From contig JAKSPW010000008.1 in assembly GCA_024404435.1 (NCBI GenBank), positions 1 to 16,538 on the forward strand: DNA of 16,538 bases. The letters run 5' to 3'. Positions 1-6,551 of this stretch are shown here, one piece after another. Source of the stretch: Clostridia bacterium (GTDB lineage Bacteria; Bacillota; Clostridia; Oscillospirales; CAG-272). Every line of letters begins with the position of its first letter. Within the stretch, counting starts at the first letter, position 1. The notes beneath the pieces are model-generated. The model was not told the DNA's origin. It saw only the letters and a program-made list of their open reading frames with translations, and made no database searches. Both the position numbers and the translations under genes were made by a program.

Positions 1-30
1 GTCGGGTGTTCTTCTGCCGTTGTTCTGCAT
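1..30 (-). CDS. Truncated 5' end of an unidentified gene (10 codons)
   Basis: An ATG at 28-30 (minus strand) opens a frame that runs off the window edge, reading MQNNGRRTPD. A strong Shine-Dalgarno sequence, AAAGGAG, lies at 39-45 with an 8-nt gap, which is the main support. It begins 23 nt after the mnmM stop, so it is probably the next gene of the same minus-strand operon. Ten residues are too few to name a family. Confidence 0.5.
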   Translation of the reverse strand, partial: MQNNGRRTPD

Positions 31-53
31 TCGGGCCGCTCCTTTCGTGTGGA

Positions 54-620
54 TTATTCCGCGCGTTCGTTCTTCTCCGCCACGAAGAAGAACGGGCTTT
101 CGGGAGAATTTATGAGTCTTATCTGCGTGACCGAGAACTTAAAGCGCGAGAGGGAGGAAAAATACTCCGCGAGCTCTCTGCCCTCCGCCTCGCCCTCGGG
201 GTGGCCGGGGTAGACGGCGACGAGCAGCACGCCTCCGGGAGAGATCAGCTCCGTGGCCGCTCTGACGGCGGGGAGGGTCGTGCGGCGCGCGGTGGTCAGC
301 GCCTTGTTGCCCGAGCCGGGGAGGTATCCGAGATTGAACACACCGGCGCGGATCGGTTTTTTGATGAATTCGGCGGCTCTGTCGTGAGAGGCGCAGATCA
401 GCCGCCAGTTGTCGGGACATCCGTTTCTCCGCAGATTCTCTCGCGTCGACTCGAGGGCCGACGGCTGGATATCGAAGGCGGTCACGCTTCCCGATTCACC
501 TGCCGCCTTCGAGAGGAACACGGTGTCGTAGCCGTTTCCCATCGTGAAGTCGGCGAGGTCGTCTCCCTCGCGGATGTGCGAGAGGAGGAATTCTTTCTGA
601 AGGTCAAGTAAGTCGATCAT
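54..620 (-). CDS. mnmM: MnmM-type tRNA wobble-uridine methyltransferase (YtqB family, class I SAM-dependent)
   Basis: The 188-residue product matches the family formerly called putative rRNA methylase YtqB, shown in Bacillus subtilis to be MnmM. MnmM methylates the aminomethyl group at C5 of U34 to complete mnm5(s2)U in tRNA. Visible motifs are the SAM-binding FTMGNGYDT (residues 25-33), AFDIQ (48-52), the family signature FNLGYLPG (95-102) and VYPGH (136-140), with the closing N-x-P-x-x-P near 171-176. Length is typical. An upstream in-frame start at 686 would add 22 residues translated from the repeat array. The ATG at 618-620 is preferred because it has an AAGGA ribosome binding site just upstream and matches the family N-terminus (MIDLL). 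It lies downstream of the ABC-F gene, separated by the stem-loop array, and upstream of the truncated gene at 1-30. Family call is firm; the tRNA role is by homology. Confidence 0.88.
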   Translation of the reverse strand: MIDLLDLQKEFLLSHIREGDDLADFTMGNGYDTVFLSKAAGESGSVTAFDIQPSALESTRENLRRNGCPDNWRLICASHDRAAEFIKKPIRAGVFNLGYLPGSGNKALTTARRTTLPAVRAATELISPGGVLLVAVYPGHPEGEAEGRELAEYFSSLSRFKFSVTQIRLINSPESPFFFVAEKNERAE

Positions 621-639
621 TTTTTCCTTGTAAAACAAT

Positions 640-841
640 GCGGCGCAGCCGCAATTCACGGAGCGAAGCGAGAATTCATGCCGCACCGCGGCAATTCATG
701 CTTCACAAAGTGAAGCAATCCATCATTTTTCTTAATATTGAATTGCACTTCGTGCATGAATTGTCCGTCGGACATGAATTGAACTTCCACTTTGCGAAAG
801 TTCATGAATTGCGCTTCGCGCATGAATTGCACCTTCGGTGC
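640..841. repeat. Array of nine short stem-loops with a 7-nt spacer that reverses orientation midway
   Basis: The gap between the ABC-F gene and mnmM is almost entirely small inverted repeats with 3-nt loops. Left arm stems: 640-652 (GCGGC/GCCGC), a decayed one at 659-672, 680-692 (GCCGC/GCGGC) and 700-716 (7 bp). Their spacers read AATTCAT or a near variant (653-659, 673-679, 693-699, 717-723). Right arm stems: 745-755 (GCAC/GTGC), 763-773 (GTCC/GGAC), 781-803 (GAACTT/AAGTTC), 811-821 (GCGC/GCGC) and 829-841 (GCACC/GGTGC). Their spacers read ATGAATT (756-762, 774-780, 804-810, 822-828), the reverse complement of the left spacer. The switch lies in unique sequence around 724-737. The last stem ends one base before the ABC-F stop codon. 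In the ABC-F to mnmM transcript it would form a run of hairpins that could stabilise, terminate or uncouple; no poly-U terminator is visible. Confidence 0.85.
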
Positions 842-842
842 A

Positions 843-2762
843 TTATGAGCCGAGGCTCTCCCTCAGCTCTTCTTCCTCTTCGTAAAGCTGCATCAGCCTG
901 TCCTCGGTGACGGTCTTTTCGTCCGAGAGCTCCGCGGCACGCTTGTAATCCGTCGCGGCAGGGCCGAAAAGCTCGTCCTCGATGTCAACGAGGGCACTTT
1001 CAAGCTTCTCTATCTCCTTTACGACCGCCTCGAGCCGTCTTTCCGCCTTGCGCGTCTCCGCCGCGGCGGCTTTTCTCTTCAGATACTCGTCCTTCGACGA
1101 GCTGACCTCCGGCTCCGCCTCCGACACCGCGGGAGCGTCGCCGCTCATGAACGCGCGGAATCTGTCGTACGAGCCGATGAACTGCGTGCAGCCCGTCTCC
1201 GATAATGCCACGAACCTCGTGGCGAGGCGGCGCACGAAATATCTGTCGTGGGAGACGGCGATCACCGTTCCCTCGAACGCTTCGAGCGCGGCCTCAAGCG
1301 CCTCGCGCGAGCCGATGTCGAGATGGTTCGTCGGCTCGTCGAGGATGAGAAGATTCATCTTCGACAAAATCAGCTTCGCGAGCGTGAGCCGTGCTCTTTC
1401 GCCTCCGCTGAGCACCGACACGCGCTTTTCGATGTCGTCTCCGCGGAACATGAACGTCGCGAGCGTGTTCCTGATCTCCGTCTGCGTGAGATTCGGGTAA
1501 GCGTCCCAGATCTCGTCGAGAACGGTGTTTTCGGGAGTGAGATTCTGATTTTCCTGCGCGTAGTAGCCGACGGTCACGTTGTAGCCGTACTCGAGCGTGC
1601 CCTCGCTCGGGGCTCTCTGCCCCATCAGTATCCTGATGAGCGTCGATTTGCCGCATCCGTTCGGGCCGGTGATGAACATCCGGTCTCCCTTTTTGAGCAT
1701 GAAGCTGAGGTCTCCGAAAAGCCGTCTGCCGGGGAATTTCACGCCGAGGCCCTTGACCTCGAGCACGTCGCTGCCGCTTTCTCCCGACGAGTCGATCGAG
1801 AAGCGGACGCTTTTCGGCAGGTCTGCGGGGCGCTCGACCTTTTCCATACGCGCGATCGCCTTTTCACGGCTCTCGGCGGCGATGATGTTGCGCTCGCGGT
1901 TCCATTTTCTCTGATTTTCGATGAACGCCTCGAGCCGCGCGATCTCCTTCTGCTGGAGGTCGTATTTCTTCTGCGCGATCTCGCGGTCACGTTTCTTTTC
2001 CTCCACGTACGCGGAGTACGGCACGCGGTAGAGCTTTGCCGTCTTGTTCTCGACGTCGAGCGTCTTGTTCGTGACGCGGTCGAGGAAATATCTGTCGTGG
2101 GAAACGACGATCACGGTCTTCTTATACGCGGCGAGGTGCTCCTCGAGCCACTCGAGAGTTTTCTCGTCGAGGTGGTTCGTCGGCTCGTCGAGAAGCAGGA
2201 CGTCCGGCTCTCTTGCGAGCAGACGCGCCGTGGCGATCCTCGTTCTCTGACCGCCGCTCATCTCCGTGATGGGCAGGGAGTGATAGCTTTCGTCGAAGCC
2301 GAGTGAGGAGAGCATGCTCCGGCACTTCGACCGGAAATAAAGCCCGCCGCCGTCGGCGTATCTGCGGTTGACGGCTTCGAGCTCCGCGGAAAGACGCATC
2401 GTCGTCTCTCCGTCGGAGACTGTCTTCAGTTCGTCCTCTATCTCGCGGATCCTTTTTTCGGCGGCGAGAAGCTCGGGGAAGGCGGCGTACATCTGCTCGA
2501 GCACGCTGTCCCCCGACGAGGAGATGATGTTGAAGGTGTCGTCCTGATGCAGAAGCCCGACGGTCTTGTTTTTCGCGATGAAAACCTCTCCTCCGTCGGA
2601 GTCGTATTCTCCCGAAAGGATGCGGAGCAGAGTCGATTTGCCGCTGCCGTTTACTCCGACAACGCCGAGTCTGTCCCCGTCCTCAAGAGAGAAGGTGACG
2701 TCGTGCAGTATCGTTTCCGATCCCACGCGGAAAGCGATACCGTTTGCTGCTATGGTTGCCAT
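843..2762 (-). CDS. ABC-F family ATPase (YdiF-like, two nucleotide-binding domains)
   Basis: The 639-residue soluble protein has two ABC ATPase domains and no membrane segments, typical of ABC-F ribosome-associated translation factors. Domain 1: Walker A GVNGSGKST (36-44), signature MSGGQ (168-172), Walker B LLLDEPTNHLD (189-199), SHDRYF switch (221-226). A charged linker (about 240-325) corresponds to the P-site tRNA-interaction region. Domain 2: GPNGCGKST (366-374), LSGGE (451-455), LILDEPTNHLD (472-482), SHDRYF (504-509). A Glu/Lys-rich coiled coil fills about 555-637. Length and layout resemble B. subtilis YdiF (about 640 aa). All catalytic residues are present. The ATG at 2760-2762 follows AAAGGTAAAT. 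The gene lies 88 nt after the TPM-domain gene in the same direction. Antibiotic-resistance subfamilies of ABC-F exist, but nothing here marks it as one; a housekeeping role is more likely. Confidence 0.93.
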   Translation of the reverse strand: MATIAANGIAFRVGSETILHDVTFSLEDGDRLGVVGVNGSGKSTLLRILSGEYDSDGGEVFIAKNKTVGLLHQDDTFNIISSSGDSVLEQMYAAFPELLAAEKRIREIEDELKTVSDGETTMRLSAELEAVNRRYADGGGLYFRSKCRSMLSSLGFDESYHSLPITEMSGGQRTRIATARLLAREPDVLLLDEPTNHLDEKTLEWLEEHLAAYKKTVIVVSHDRYFLDRVTNKTLDVENKTAKLYRVPYSAYVEEKKRDREIAQKKYDLQQKEIARLEAFIENQRKWNRERNIIAAESREKAIARMEKVERPADLPKSVRFSIDSSGESGSDVLEVKGLGVKFPGRRLFGDLSFMLKKGDRMFITGPNGCGKSTLIRILMGQRAPSEGTLEYGYNVTVGYYAQENQNLTPENTVLDEIWDAYPNLTQTEIRNTLATFMFRGDDIEKRVSVLSGGERARLTLAKLILSKMNLLILDEPTNHLDIGSREALEAALEAFEGTVIAVSHDRYFVRRLATRFVALSETGCTQFIGSYDRFRAFMSGDAPAVSEAEPEVSSSKDEYLKRKAAAAETRKAERRLEAVVKEIEKLESALVDIEDELFGPAATDYKRAAELSDEKTVTEDRLMQLYEEEEELRESLGS

Positions 2763-2786
2763 ATTTACCTTTCAGTTGAGTGTTGC

Positions 2787-2843
2787 CCCGCGTGAGCGGG
2801 AAAAAGGTGTGATATGCCTGCCCGCGGTCGTGCCGGGGCAGGC
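2787..2843. repeat. Two GC-rich inverted repeats between the TPM and ABC-F genes
   Basis: A perfect 8-bp inverted repeat GCCTGCCC/GGGCAGGC occupies 2816-2823 and 2836-2843, and a second, CCCGC/GCGGG with a 4-nt loop, occupies 2787-2800. On the minus strand the first stem follows the TPM stop by 7 nt and is succeeded, after about 10 nt, by TTTTT leading into the second stem. Neither has the immediate U-run of a good terminator, so partial termination or processing between the genes is only a possibility. Confidence 0.5.
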
Positions 2844-2850
2844 GGGAATA

Positions 2851-3837
2851 TTATCTTTTCTGACGGTCGGCACCGGGATAGGCGAACTTGTCGCGCTTCT
2901 GAGCGGCGCGGCGGATCTCGGACGGATCGAGTGCGGTGCTCGTCGGAGCCTGCATGCGGTAGTACTCGTCGTACGCGTCCGTGCCGTGATTTCCCGCGTT
3001 CTGCGGGTTCCTCGGACGCTGTGCGGGAGCGTATCCGCCTGCGCGGTACTGCTCGGGACGGCGGGCTGCCGCCGGCATCTGTCTTGCCTGACCGTTGTTA
3101 TATCCCTGAGGAGCGCCGTTTCTTTGAGAAGGATATCCCTGATTATATCCTCTGTTCACGGAAGAGCCGTAGCCGCCTCTGCCCTCGCGGGCCATTCTTC
3201 TGCGCTTTTCCTCAAGATAGAGACTGCGTCTTTCGGCCTGTTTCTTTTCTGCGTAGAGGAGCAGGCAGTATCCGCCGATCGCAATGACGGCAATGATGAT
3301 GAGCAGGATGAGGATGACCTTGAGAGCCTTCGGCATTCCGCCCGACGATTTTTCTTCAGCGAAGTCCTCGGGAAGTCCCGACGACAGGAATGCGGAGATC
3401 GCCTTCGATGCGGAGAGTGCGCCCTCGGCGTACTTGCCTTCGGCGAAGCCGGGCTCAAGATAAGTATTTATGAGATTCTGAAGCTTCTCTGCAGTCAGCA
3501 CGTCGGCGACCGACTCGCTCTGCACGGCGTAGTAGGTGTTCTGATCCTTGACGAGCAGGATGAGCACGCCGTTGCCGACGGACCACTCCTCGTAGAGGCC
3601 CGAGGCGTACGCCTTCGGAGACTCGCTGCCCGTGCTGTTCACGGTGCAGACCGCGATGCGGGTGTTGCGCTTCGTGTACAGATCCTCGGACGTCGCCTTG
3701 ATCTGCGAGATCGTGCTCTCGTCGAGGATGCCCGCCTCGTCGCAGACGAAGTTCGTGTGGTTCGGATATGCGAACGCCGTGACGGCGAGCGTCGTGATAA
3801 CGGACAGGGCGATAAGTAAAGTCAGTATTTTTTTCAT
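2851..3837 (-). CDS. Secreted or membrane-anchored TPM-domain protein with low-complexity tail
   Basis: The 328-residue product starts with a signal peptide (residues 1-23, hydrophobic core 4-19, AFA then Y24). A TPM (TLP18.3/Psb32/MOLO-1) domain follows over about 30-155, including VCDEAGILDE (31-40) and GNGVLILL (88-95). Then come one transmembrane helix (about 171-195), a basic stretch KRRRMAREGR (211-220), and a Gly/Tyr/Asn/Gln/Arg-rich, probably disordered tail (about 219-290). With the signal peptide cleaved, the TPM domain would sit outside and the tail inside the cell. TPM domains in bacteria have no settled biochemical role; some are linked to membrane-protein quality control. A GTG at 3855 would add six residues, but the ATG at 3835-3837 is better because GAGGAAGG lies 8 nt upstream. 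The start is 23 nt after the stop of the preceding membrane-protein gene, so the two are probably cotranscribed. Confidence 0.85.
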   Translation of the reverse strand: MKKILTLLIALSVITTLAVTAFAYPNHTNFVCDEAGILDESTISQIKATSEDLYTKRNTRIAVCTVNSTGSESPKAYASGLYEEWSVGNGVLILLVKDQNTYYAVQSESVADVLTAEKLQNLINTYLEPGFAEGKYAEGALSASKAISAFLSSGLPEDFAEEKSSGGMPKALKVILILLIIIAVIAIGGYCLLLYAEKKQAERRSLYLEEKRRRMAREGRGGYGSSVNRGYNQGYPSQRNGAPQGYNNGQARQMPAAARRPEQYRAGGYAPAQRPRNPQNAGNHGTDAYDEYYRMQAPTSTALDPSEIRRAAQKRDKFAYPGADRQKR

Positions 3838-3860
3838 CTTTTTTTCCTTCCTCACGGGGA

Positions 3861-4760
3861 TTATTCCGCGCTCTCCGACGGCTCGTCGGAGGATTTCTCT
3901 TCTTTTTTCTTTTTCTTTCCGTCTTTTTCGGGATCGGGCTCGGGTGCGCTCTCAAGTCTGCCCGTGAGCGAGACGAGGCGGCAGAGCGCGAGCACGGCAA
4001 TGGCGGCGAACATGACGTCCTCCATCACCGTCGTGATGGGAGAAGCCCCGCTCTTATAGTAAAGGATGATCCTTCCCGCACCGACGACTCCGGGAATGAG
4101 TCCGACGATCGCGGCGGCTCCCGCATGACGGGGCTCGGCGATGCCGTTTGCCAGTCTTGCCTCAAAGAGCATGAACAGCACCCACGCCGAGATCGGCACG
4201 AGAGTGAGCGTGATCTCCGGATCGTTGAGAGGAACGACCTGTATGTCAAAATAATATTTGAAGATGAGTGCCGTTCCGCAGAGCACGGGGAAGACCGACG
4301 TGACGCGGTGCAGTGTCGTCCCGCGCAGCCGCTCGGACGCGGCGCAGATGAACGGGATCGACGAGAGGAGAGCAAGGAACGGCGTCGCCTTGATGCAGAA
4401 CGCGGCAAACCCGTTCACGGGATCTATCGAGTGGTCCCCGAAGCTCACGATGCCGAAGGCGATGAACATGAACGCCGTGAGGATCACGCCGAAGGTCTCC
4501 GCCTGCGAGACGGTGTCTCCGACGGCTGCCTTGCCCTTCGTCAGGAAGTAGACGGCGAGGGCAGCTGCGGCGCAGACGACGAGGGCTGCCGACGCGAGCT
4601 TTATCAGAATGCCGTCCGCGGCATAGTGGTGGAGCGCGGTATCATACTCGGCGTTGAACGCGAGCACGTAGAGGACCGCGGCGCCGGCCGCGCAGATGAC
4701 GGCGAGGATGAACAGTATCCTGAGGATTTTTCTTGCGGATTCGAGTTTTGTATCAAACAT
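3861..4760 (-). CDS. Polytopic membrane protein of unknown function (about 8 TM segments)
   Basis: I do not recognise the family. The 299-residue product has about eight hydrophobic stretches, near residues 14-34, 50-72, 88-107, 117-141, 153-169, 184-203, 213-234 and 247-267. A charged cytoplasmic-looking tail rich in Lys, Glu, Asp and Ser follows (about 272-299, with a run of five Lys at 282-286). No catalytic motif stands out. The frame stays open to 5042 and could add 94 residues, but that part is low-quality sequence crossing the promoter. The ATG at 4758-4760 has GGAAGG upstream, and the conceptual protein becomes hydrophobic and regular from there. It is the first gene of the minus-strand operon with the TPM protein and may partner it, judged from adjacency only. 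Confidence 0.75.
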   Translation of the reverse strand: MFDTKLESARKILRILFILAVICAAGAAVLYVLAFNAEYDTALHHYAADGILIKLASAALVVCAAAALAVYFLTKGKAAVGDTVSQAETFGVILTAFMFIAFGIVSFGDHSIDPVNGFAAFCIKATPFLALLSSIPFICAASERLRGTTLHRVTSVFPVLCGTALIFKYYFDIQVVPLNDPEITLTLVPISAWVLFMLFEARLANGIAEPRHAGAAAIVGLIPGVVGAGRIILYYKSGASPITTVMEDVMFAAIAVLALCRLVSLTGRLESAPEPDPEKDGKKKKKEEKSSDEPSESAE

Positions 4761-4806
4761 AGACCGTGCCTTCCGATTTTTTGCATAGTATTCTATTCTA
4801 CATTTT

Positions 4807-4812
4807 ATTATA
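4807..4812 (-). promoter_or_regulatory. -10 box for the left-arm operon
   Basis: The minus strand reads TATAAT here, in an A/T-rich context (GGTAT-TATAAT-AAAATG), about 47 nt upstream of the start at 4760. No good -35 is spaced correctly: TTGCAG lies 20 nt upstream and CAGTTT 17 nt upstream. The -10 is convincing by sequence and position; the -35 is weak. Confidence 0.45.
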
Positions 4813-5105
4813 ATACCACAAATGATCGGAAACTGCAATAGAAAATTGAAAATGACGTGCGCTTCAGGCACCGCTCCGAGACCTTTTTCACGGGGTGTGA
4901 AAAAAGGACGGAATAAAAGTCCGGGATCTGTGGCTCGTCCCGTGACGCCTCTCCGACTACATAAAGTATACCGGGAAAAGGAAAGCACAACATCGTGTGA
5001 GAGCCACTTTTTGCCCGAAAAACCGCTGTGCATATTGCACAAAAATCAGCGTAAAAATTCTACGATATTCTACGAAAATATTTTTTCAAAAGAATGGAAA
5101 AAGTA
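4813..5105. promoter_or_regulatory. Divergent intergenic region with inverted and direct repeats
   Basis: No gene is supported here. A 10-bp inverted repeat with one bulge (CCTTTTTCAC at 4882-4891 against GTGAAAAAAGG at 4897-4907) has its T-tract 5' and A-tract 3', the wrong arrangement for a plus-strand terminator. A perfect palindrome GTGCA-TAT-TGCAC lies at 5028-5040. A tandem direct repeat of ATTCTACGA sits at 5057-5065 and 5067-5075, exactly 10 bp apart, about 31 bp upstream of the -35 of the ribosomal promoter. The related ATTCTAC also occurs at 4795-4801 downstream of the opposite -10. The stretch 5076-5105 is A/T-rich and resembles an UP element. Confidence 0.45.
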
Positions 5106-5134
5106 TTGATTTGCCCCATTATATATGGTATAAT
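5106..5134 (+). promoter_or_regulatory. Sigma-A promoter of the S10 ribosomal operon
   Basis: TTGATT (5106-5111) and TATAAT (5129-5134) are separated by exactly 17 bp. An extended -10 TG lies at 5126-5127 and A/T-rich sequence lies immediately upstream. Transcription should begin near 5141. This is the strongest promoter in the window and has the architecture expected for a highly expressed ribosomal-protein operon. Confidence 0.88.
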
Positions 5135-5140
5135 ACTGTC

Positions 5141-5384
5141 GTTTGATGTGCGATGATGCGGGAGGTTGCCGTGTGCCCATACTGTCAGGGCGTCACGGGT
5201 AATTTCCGCGGAGTATGTCCGAGCAAATCGGGCGCAGACAGCGCGCGAGGACGCTCCTTTGGCAGGCTTTATTGCCGGAGTCCGAACCCAACAGGATTCC
5301 GGATCAGTTAAGTCGGCAGAAGAAACGCCCGGCAGCGTGTTCGTCGCCTCAACTATCAAATCTATTATACAGGAGGCAAATCCA
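5141..5384 (+). promoter_or_regulatory. Long structured 5' leader of the S10 operon mRNA
   Basis: About 244 nt lie between the predicted transcription start and rpsJ. A strong stem with one G-U pair forms between 5275-5283 (CCGGAGTCC) and 5294-5302 (GGATTCCGG), with a 10-nt loop. A competing 6-bp pairing joins 5273-5278 (TGCCGG) to 5329-5334 (CCGGCA), and GGCA 5261-5264 can also pair with TGCC 5273-5276. These pairings exclude one another. No T-box sequence, known riboswitch core or poly-U terminator is visible. In E. coli the S10 leader binds L4; whether this leader is autoregulatory is inference. Confidence 0.5.
5171..5311 (+). CDS. Candidate 46-residue Cys-containing leader peptide upstream of rpsJ
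   Basis: A GTG at 5171 preceded by GGAGG (5161-5165, 5-nt gap) opens a 46-codon frame that stops at TAA 5309-5311. It begins (M)[10 protein letters not shown] and contains four Cys (residues 2, 5, 16 and 35) and many Arg and Ser. The CPYC start resembles half of a zinc knuckle, but the rest matches no family I know. Its last codons overlap the leader stem 5275-5302, so its translation would melt that stem. It could equally be a chance frame in a structured leader; the Shine-Dalgarno sequence is the main support. Confidence 0.3.
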   Translation: MCPYCQGVTGNFRGVCPSKSGADSARGRSFGRLYCRSPNPTGFRIS

Positions 5385-5696
5385 ATGGCAGCAAGCGAAA
5401 AGATCAGAGTGAGACTCAGAAGCTACGAACATTCTCTCGTAGATGCAGCAGCGGCAAAGATCGTTGACATCGCAAAGAGAAACGGCGCAGAGGTTGCAGG
5501 TCCTATTCCGCTTCCGACTGAGAAGGAGATCGTAACGATCCTCCGCGCAGTCCACAAGTACAAGGACAGTCGCGAACAGTTCGAGCAGAGAACACACAAG
5601 AGACTCATCGAGATCAAGAAGCCGTCACAGAAGGTCGTCGAAGCCCTCATGAGCGTTGAGCTCCCCGCAGGCGTTGACATCGACCTCAAGCTGTAA
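5385..5696 (+). CDS. rpsJ: 30S ribosomal protein S10 (uS10)
   Basis: The 103-residue product is a full-length S10, a small-subunit head protein that also serves in transcription antitermination as NusE. Diagnostic stretches are [11 protein letters not shown] near the N-terminus, [10 protein letters not shown] and [13 protein letters not shown] in the middle, and [10 protein letters not shown] at the end. AGGAGG at 5371-5376 with an 8-nt gap selects the ATG at 5385. The frame stays open upstream to a TTG at 5166, but that would add 73 residues absent from S10 proteins. First gene of the ribosomal cluster, behind the promoter at 5106-5134. Confidence 0.98.
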   Translation: MAASEKIRVRLRSYEHSLVDAAAAKIVDIAKRNGAEVAGPIPLPTEKEIVTILRAVHKYKDSREQFEQRTHKRLIEIKKPSQKVVEALMSVELPAGVDIDLKL

Positions 5697-5897
5697 GGCA
5701 CAAAGACAGTTAAAATCCCGCGAAAGCGGGTTGCGTGAAAGCGCAGCCACAGACTTCCCGTACAGAGCGCAGGTCCCGCGATCGACTCCACGATCAACGG
5801 ATGAGGCTTGATGGCGGCAAGGTCAAGTCGACTCTCACCGGGCGGCACCGGAAAATCCAAAGGAGCCGACCAATAACCTTATTTCAGGAGGAAAAAG
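5697..5897 (+). promoter_or_regulatory. Structured 201-nt spacer between rpsJ and rplC
   Basis: This gap is unusually long for rpsJ-rplC. Two adjacent hairpins have GAAA tetraloops: CCCGC-GAAA-GCGGG (5717-5730) and a 6-bp stem with G-U pairs at 5731-5736/5741-5746. GATCG/CGATC pair at 5780-5784/5791-5795. A longer stem pairs 5827-5834 (GTCGACTC) with 5863-5870 (GAGCCGAC) with one mismatch, enclosing CCGG/CCGG (5838-5841/5848-5851). No promoter pair or poly-U terminator is evident and no gene is supported. It may be a binding site for a ribosomal protein such as L3 or L4, or a processing site; this is inference. Confidence 0.5.
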
Positions 5898-6533
5898 ATG
5901 ATGAAAAAAGGAATCATCGGAAAGAAGCTGGGTATGACGCAGATCTTCGACGAGAACGGTATCGTAATTCCCGTTACCGTGATCGAAGCAGGTCCCTGCC
6001 CCATCACCCAGAAGAAGACCGTCGAGACAGACGGTTACGACGCAGTACAGCTTGCGTTTGAAGACATCCGCGAAAAGCTCGTAAACAAGCCGGCAGCAGG
6101 ACACTTCAAAAAAGCAGGCGTATCCGCAAAGCGTCATCTCAAGGAGTTCCGTCTTGAGAACACAGCAGAGCTGAACGTCGGTGACGTGATAGCCGTCGAT
6201 ACCTTCGCCGCAGGCGACAAGGTCGACATCACAGGTATCTCCAAAGGTCACGGATACAGCGGTGCGGTCAAGAGATGGGGACACCACATTCTCAGAATGA
6301 CACACGGTACAGGCCCTGTTCACCGCGAAGTCGGTTCCATGGGTGCTAACTCCAGCCCGTCCAGAGTTTACAAGAACAAGAAGATGGCTGGTCAGTACGG
6401 TAACGAACAGGTAACGGTACTCAATCTTGAAGTTGTTAAGGTTGACACGGAAAAGAACCTCATCGCAGTCAAGGGCGCAGTTCCCGGCTCGCGCGGCAAC
6501 GTCGTGTTCATCCGCAACAGCGTGAAAGCATAA
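5898..6533 (+). CDS. rplC: 50S ribosomal protein L3 (uL3)
   Basis: The 211-residue product is a full-length L3, an early-assembling large-subunit protein whose extended loop reaches the peptidyl transferase centre. It begins [17 protein letters not shown]. The central loop (about 117-168) reads [16 protein letters not shown], then [25 protein letters not shown], a variant of the more usual [18 protein letters not shown] pattern. AGGAGG at 5886-5891 lies 6 nt before ATG 5898; ATG 5901 is also possible. Follows the structured spacer after rpsJ and precedes rplD by 18 nt. Confidence 0.98.
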   Translation: MMKKGIIGKKLGMTQIFDENGIVIPVTVIEAGPCPITQKKTVETDGYDAVQLAFEDIREKLVNKPAAGHFKKAGVSAKRHLKEFRLENTAELNVGDVIAVDTFAAGDKVDITGISKGHGYSGAVKRWGHHILRMTHGTGPVHREVGSMGANSSPSRVYKNKKMAGQYGNEQVTVLNLEVVKVDTEKNLIAVKGAVPGSRGNVVFIRNSVKA

Positions 6534-6551
6534 GCGAAGGAGGAAATTGAA

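Noticed and set aside
640..841. CRISPR array
   Set aside because: The constant element is only 7 nt and the variable parts are 11-23 nt self-complementary stems, not 30-nt spacers between conserved repeats.
2566..3819. Plus-strand frame of 417 codons opposite the TPM gene
   Set aside because: Antisense shadow in GC-rich sequence. The minus-strand product has a signal peptide, TPM domain and ribosome binding site.
4882..4907. Rho-independent terminator
   Set aside because: The T-tract is on the 5' side and the A-tract on the 3' side of the stem, so no U-run follows the hairpin on either strand.
4761..5042. 94-residue N-terminal extension of the minus-strand membrane protein
   Set aside because: It crosses the promoter region, lacks a ribosome binding site and does not look like protein sequence. 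ATG 4760 is better.
5166..5384. In-frame upstream extension of rpsJ from a TTG
   Set aside because: It would add 73 residues absent from S10. GGAGG directly abuts the TTG with no spacing, whereas AGGAGG is well placed before ATG 5385.
5141..5384. T-box or known riboswitch in the rpsJ leader
   Set aside because: No T-box core sequence, terminator U-run or familiar riboswitch core is present, and the downstream genes are ribosomal.
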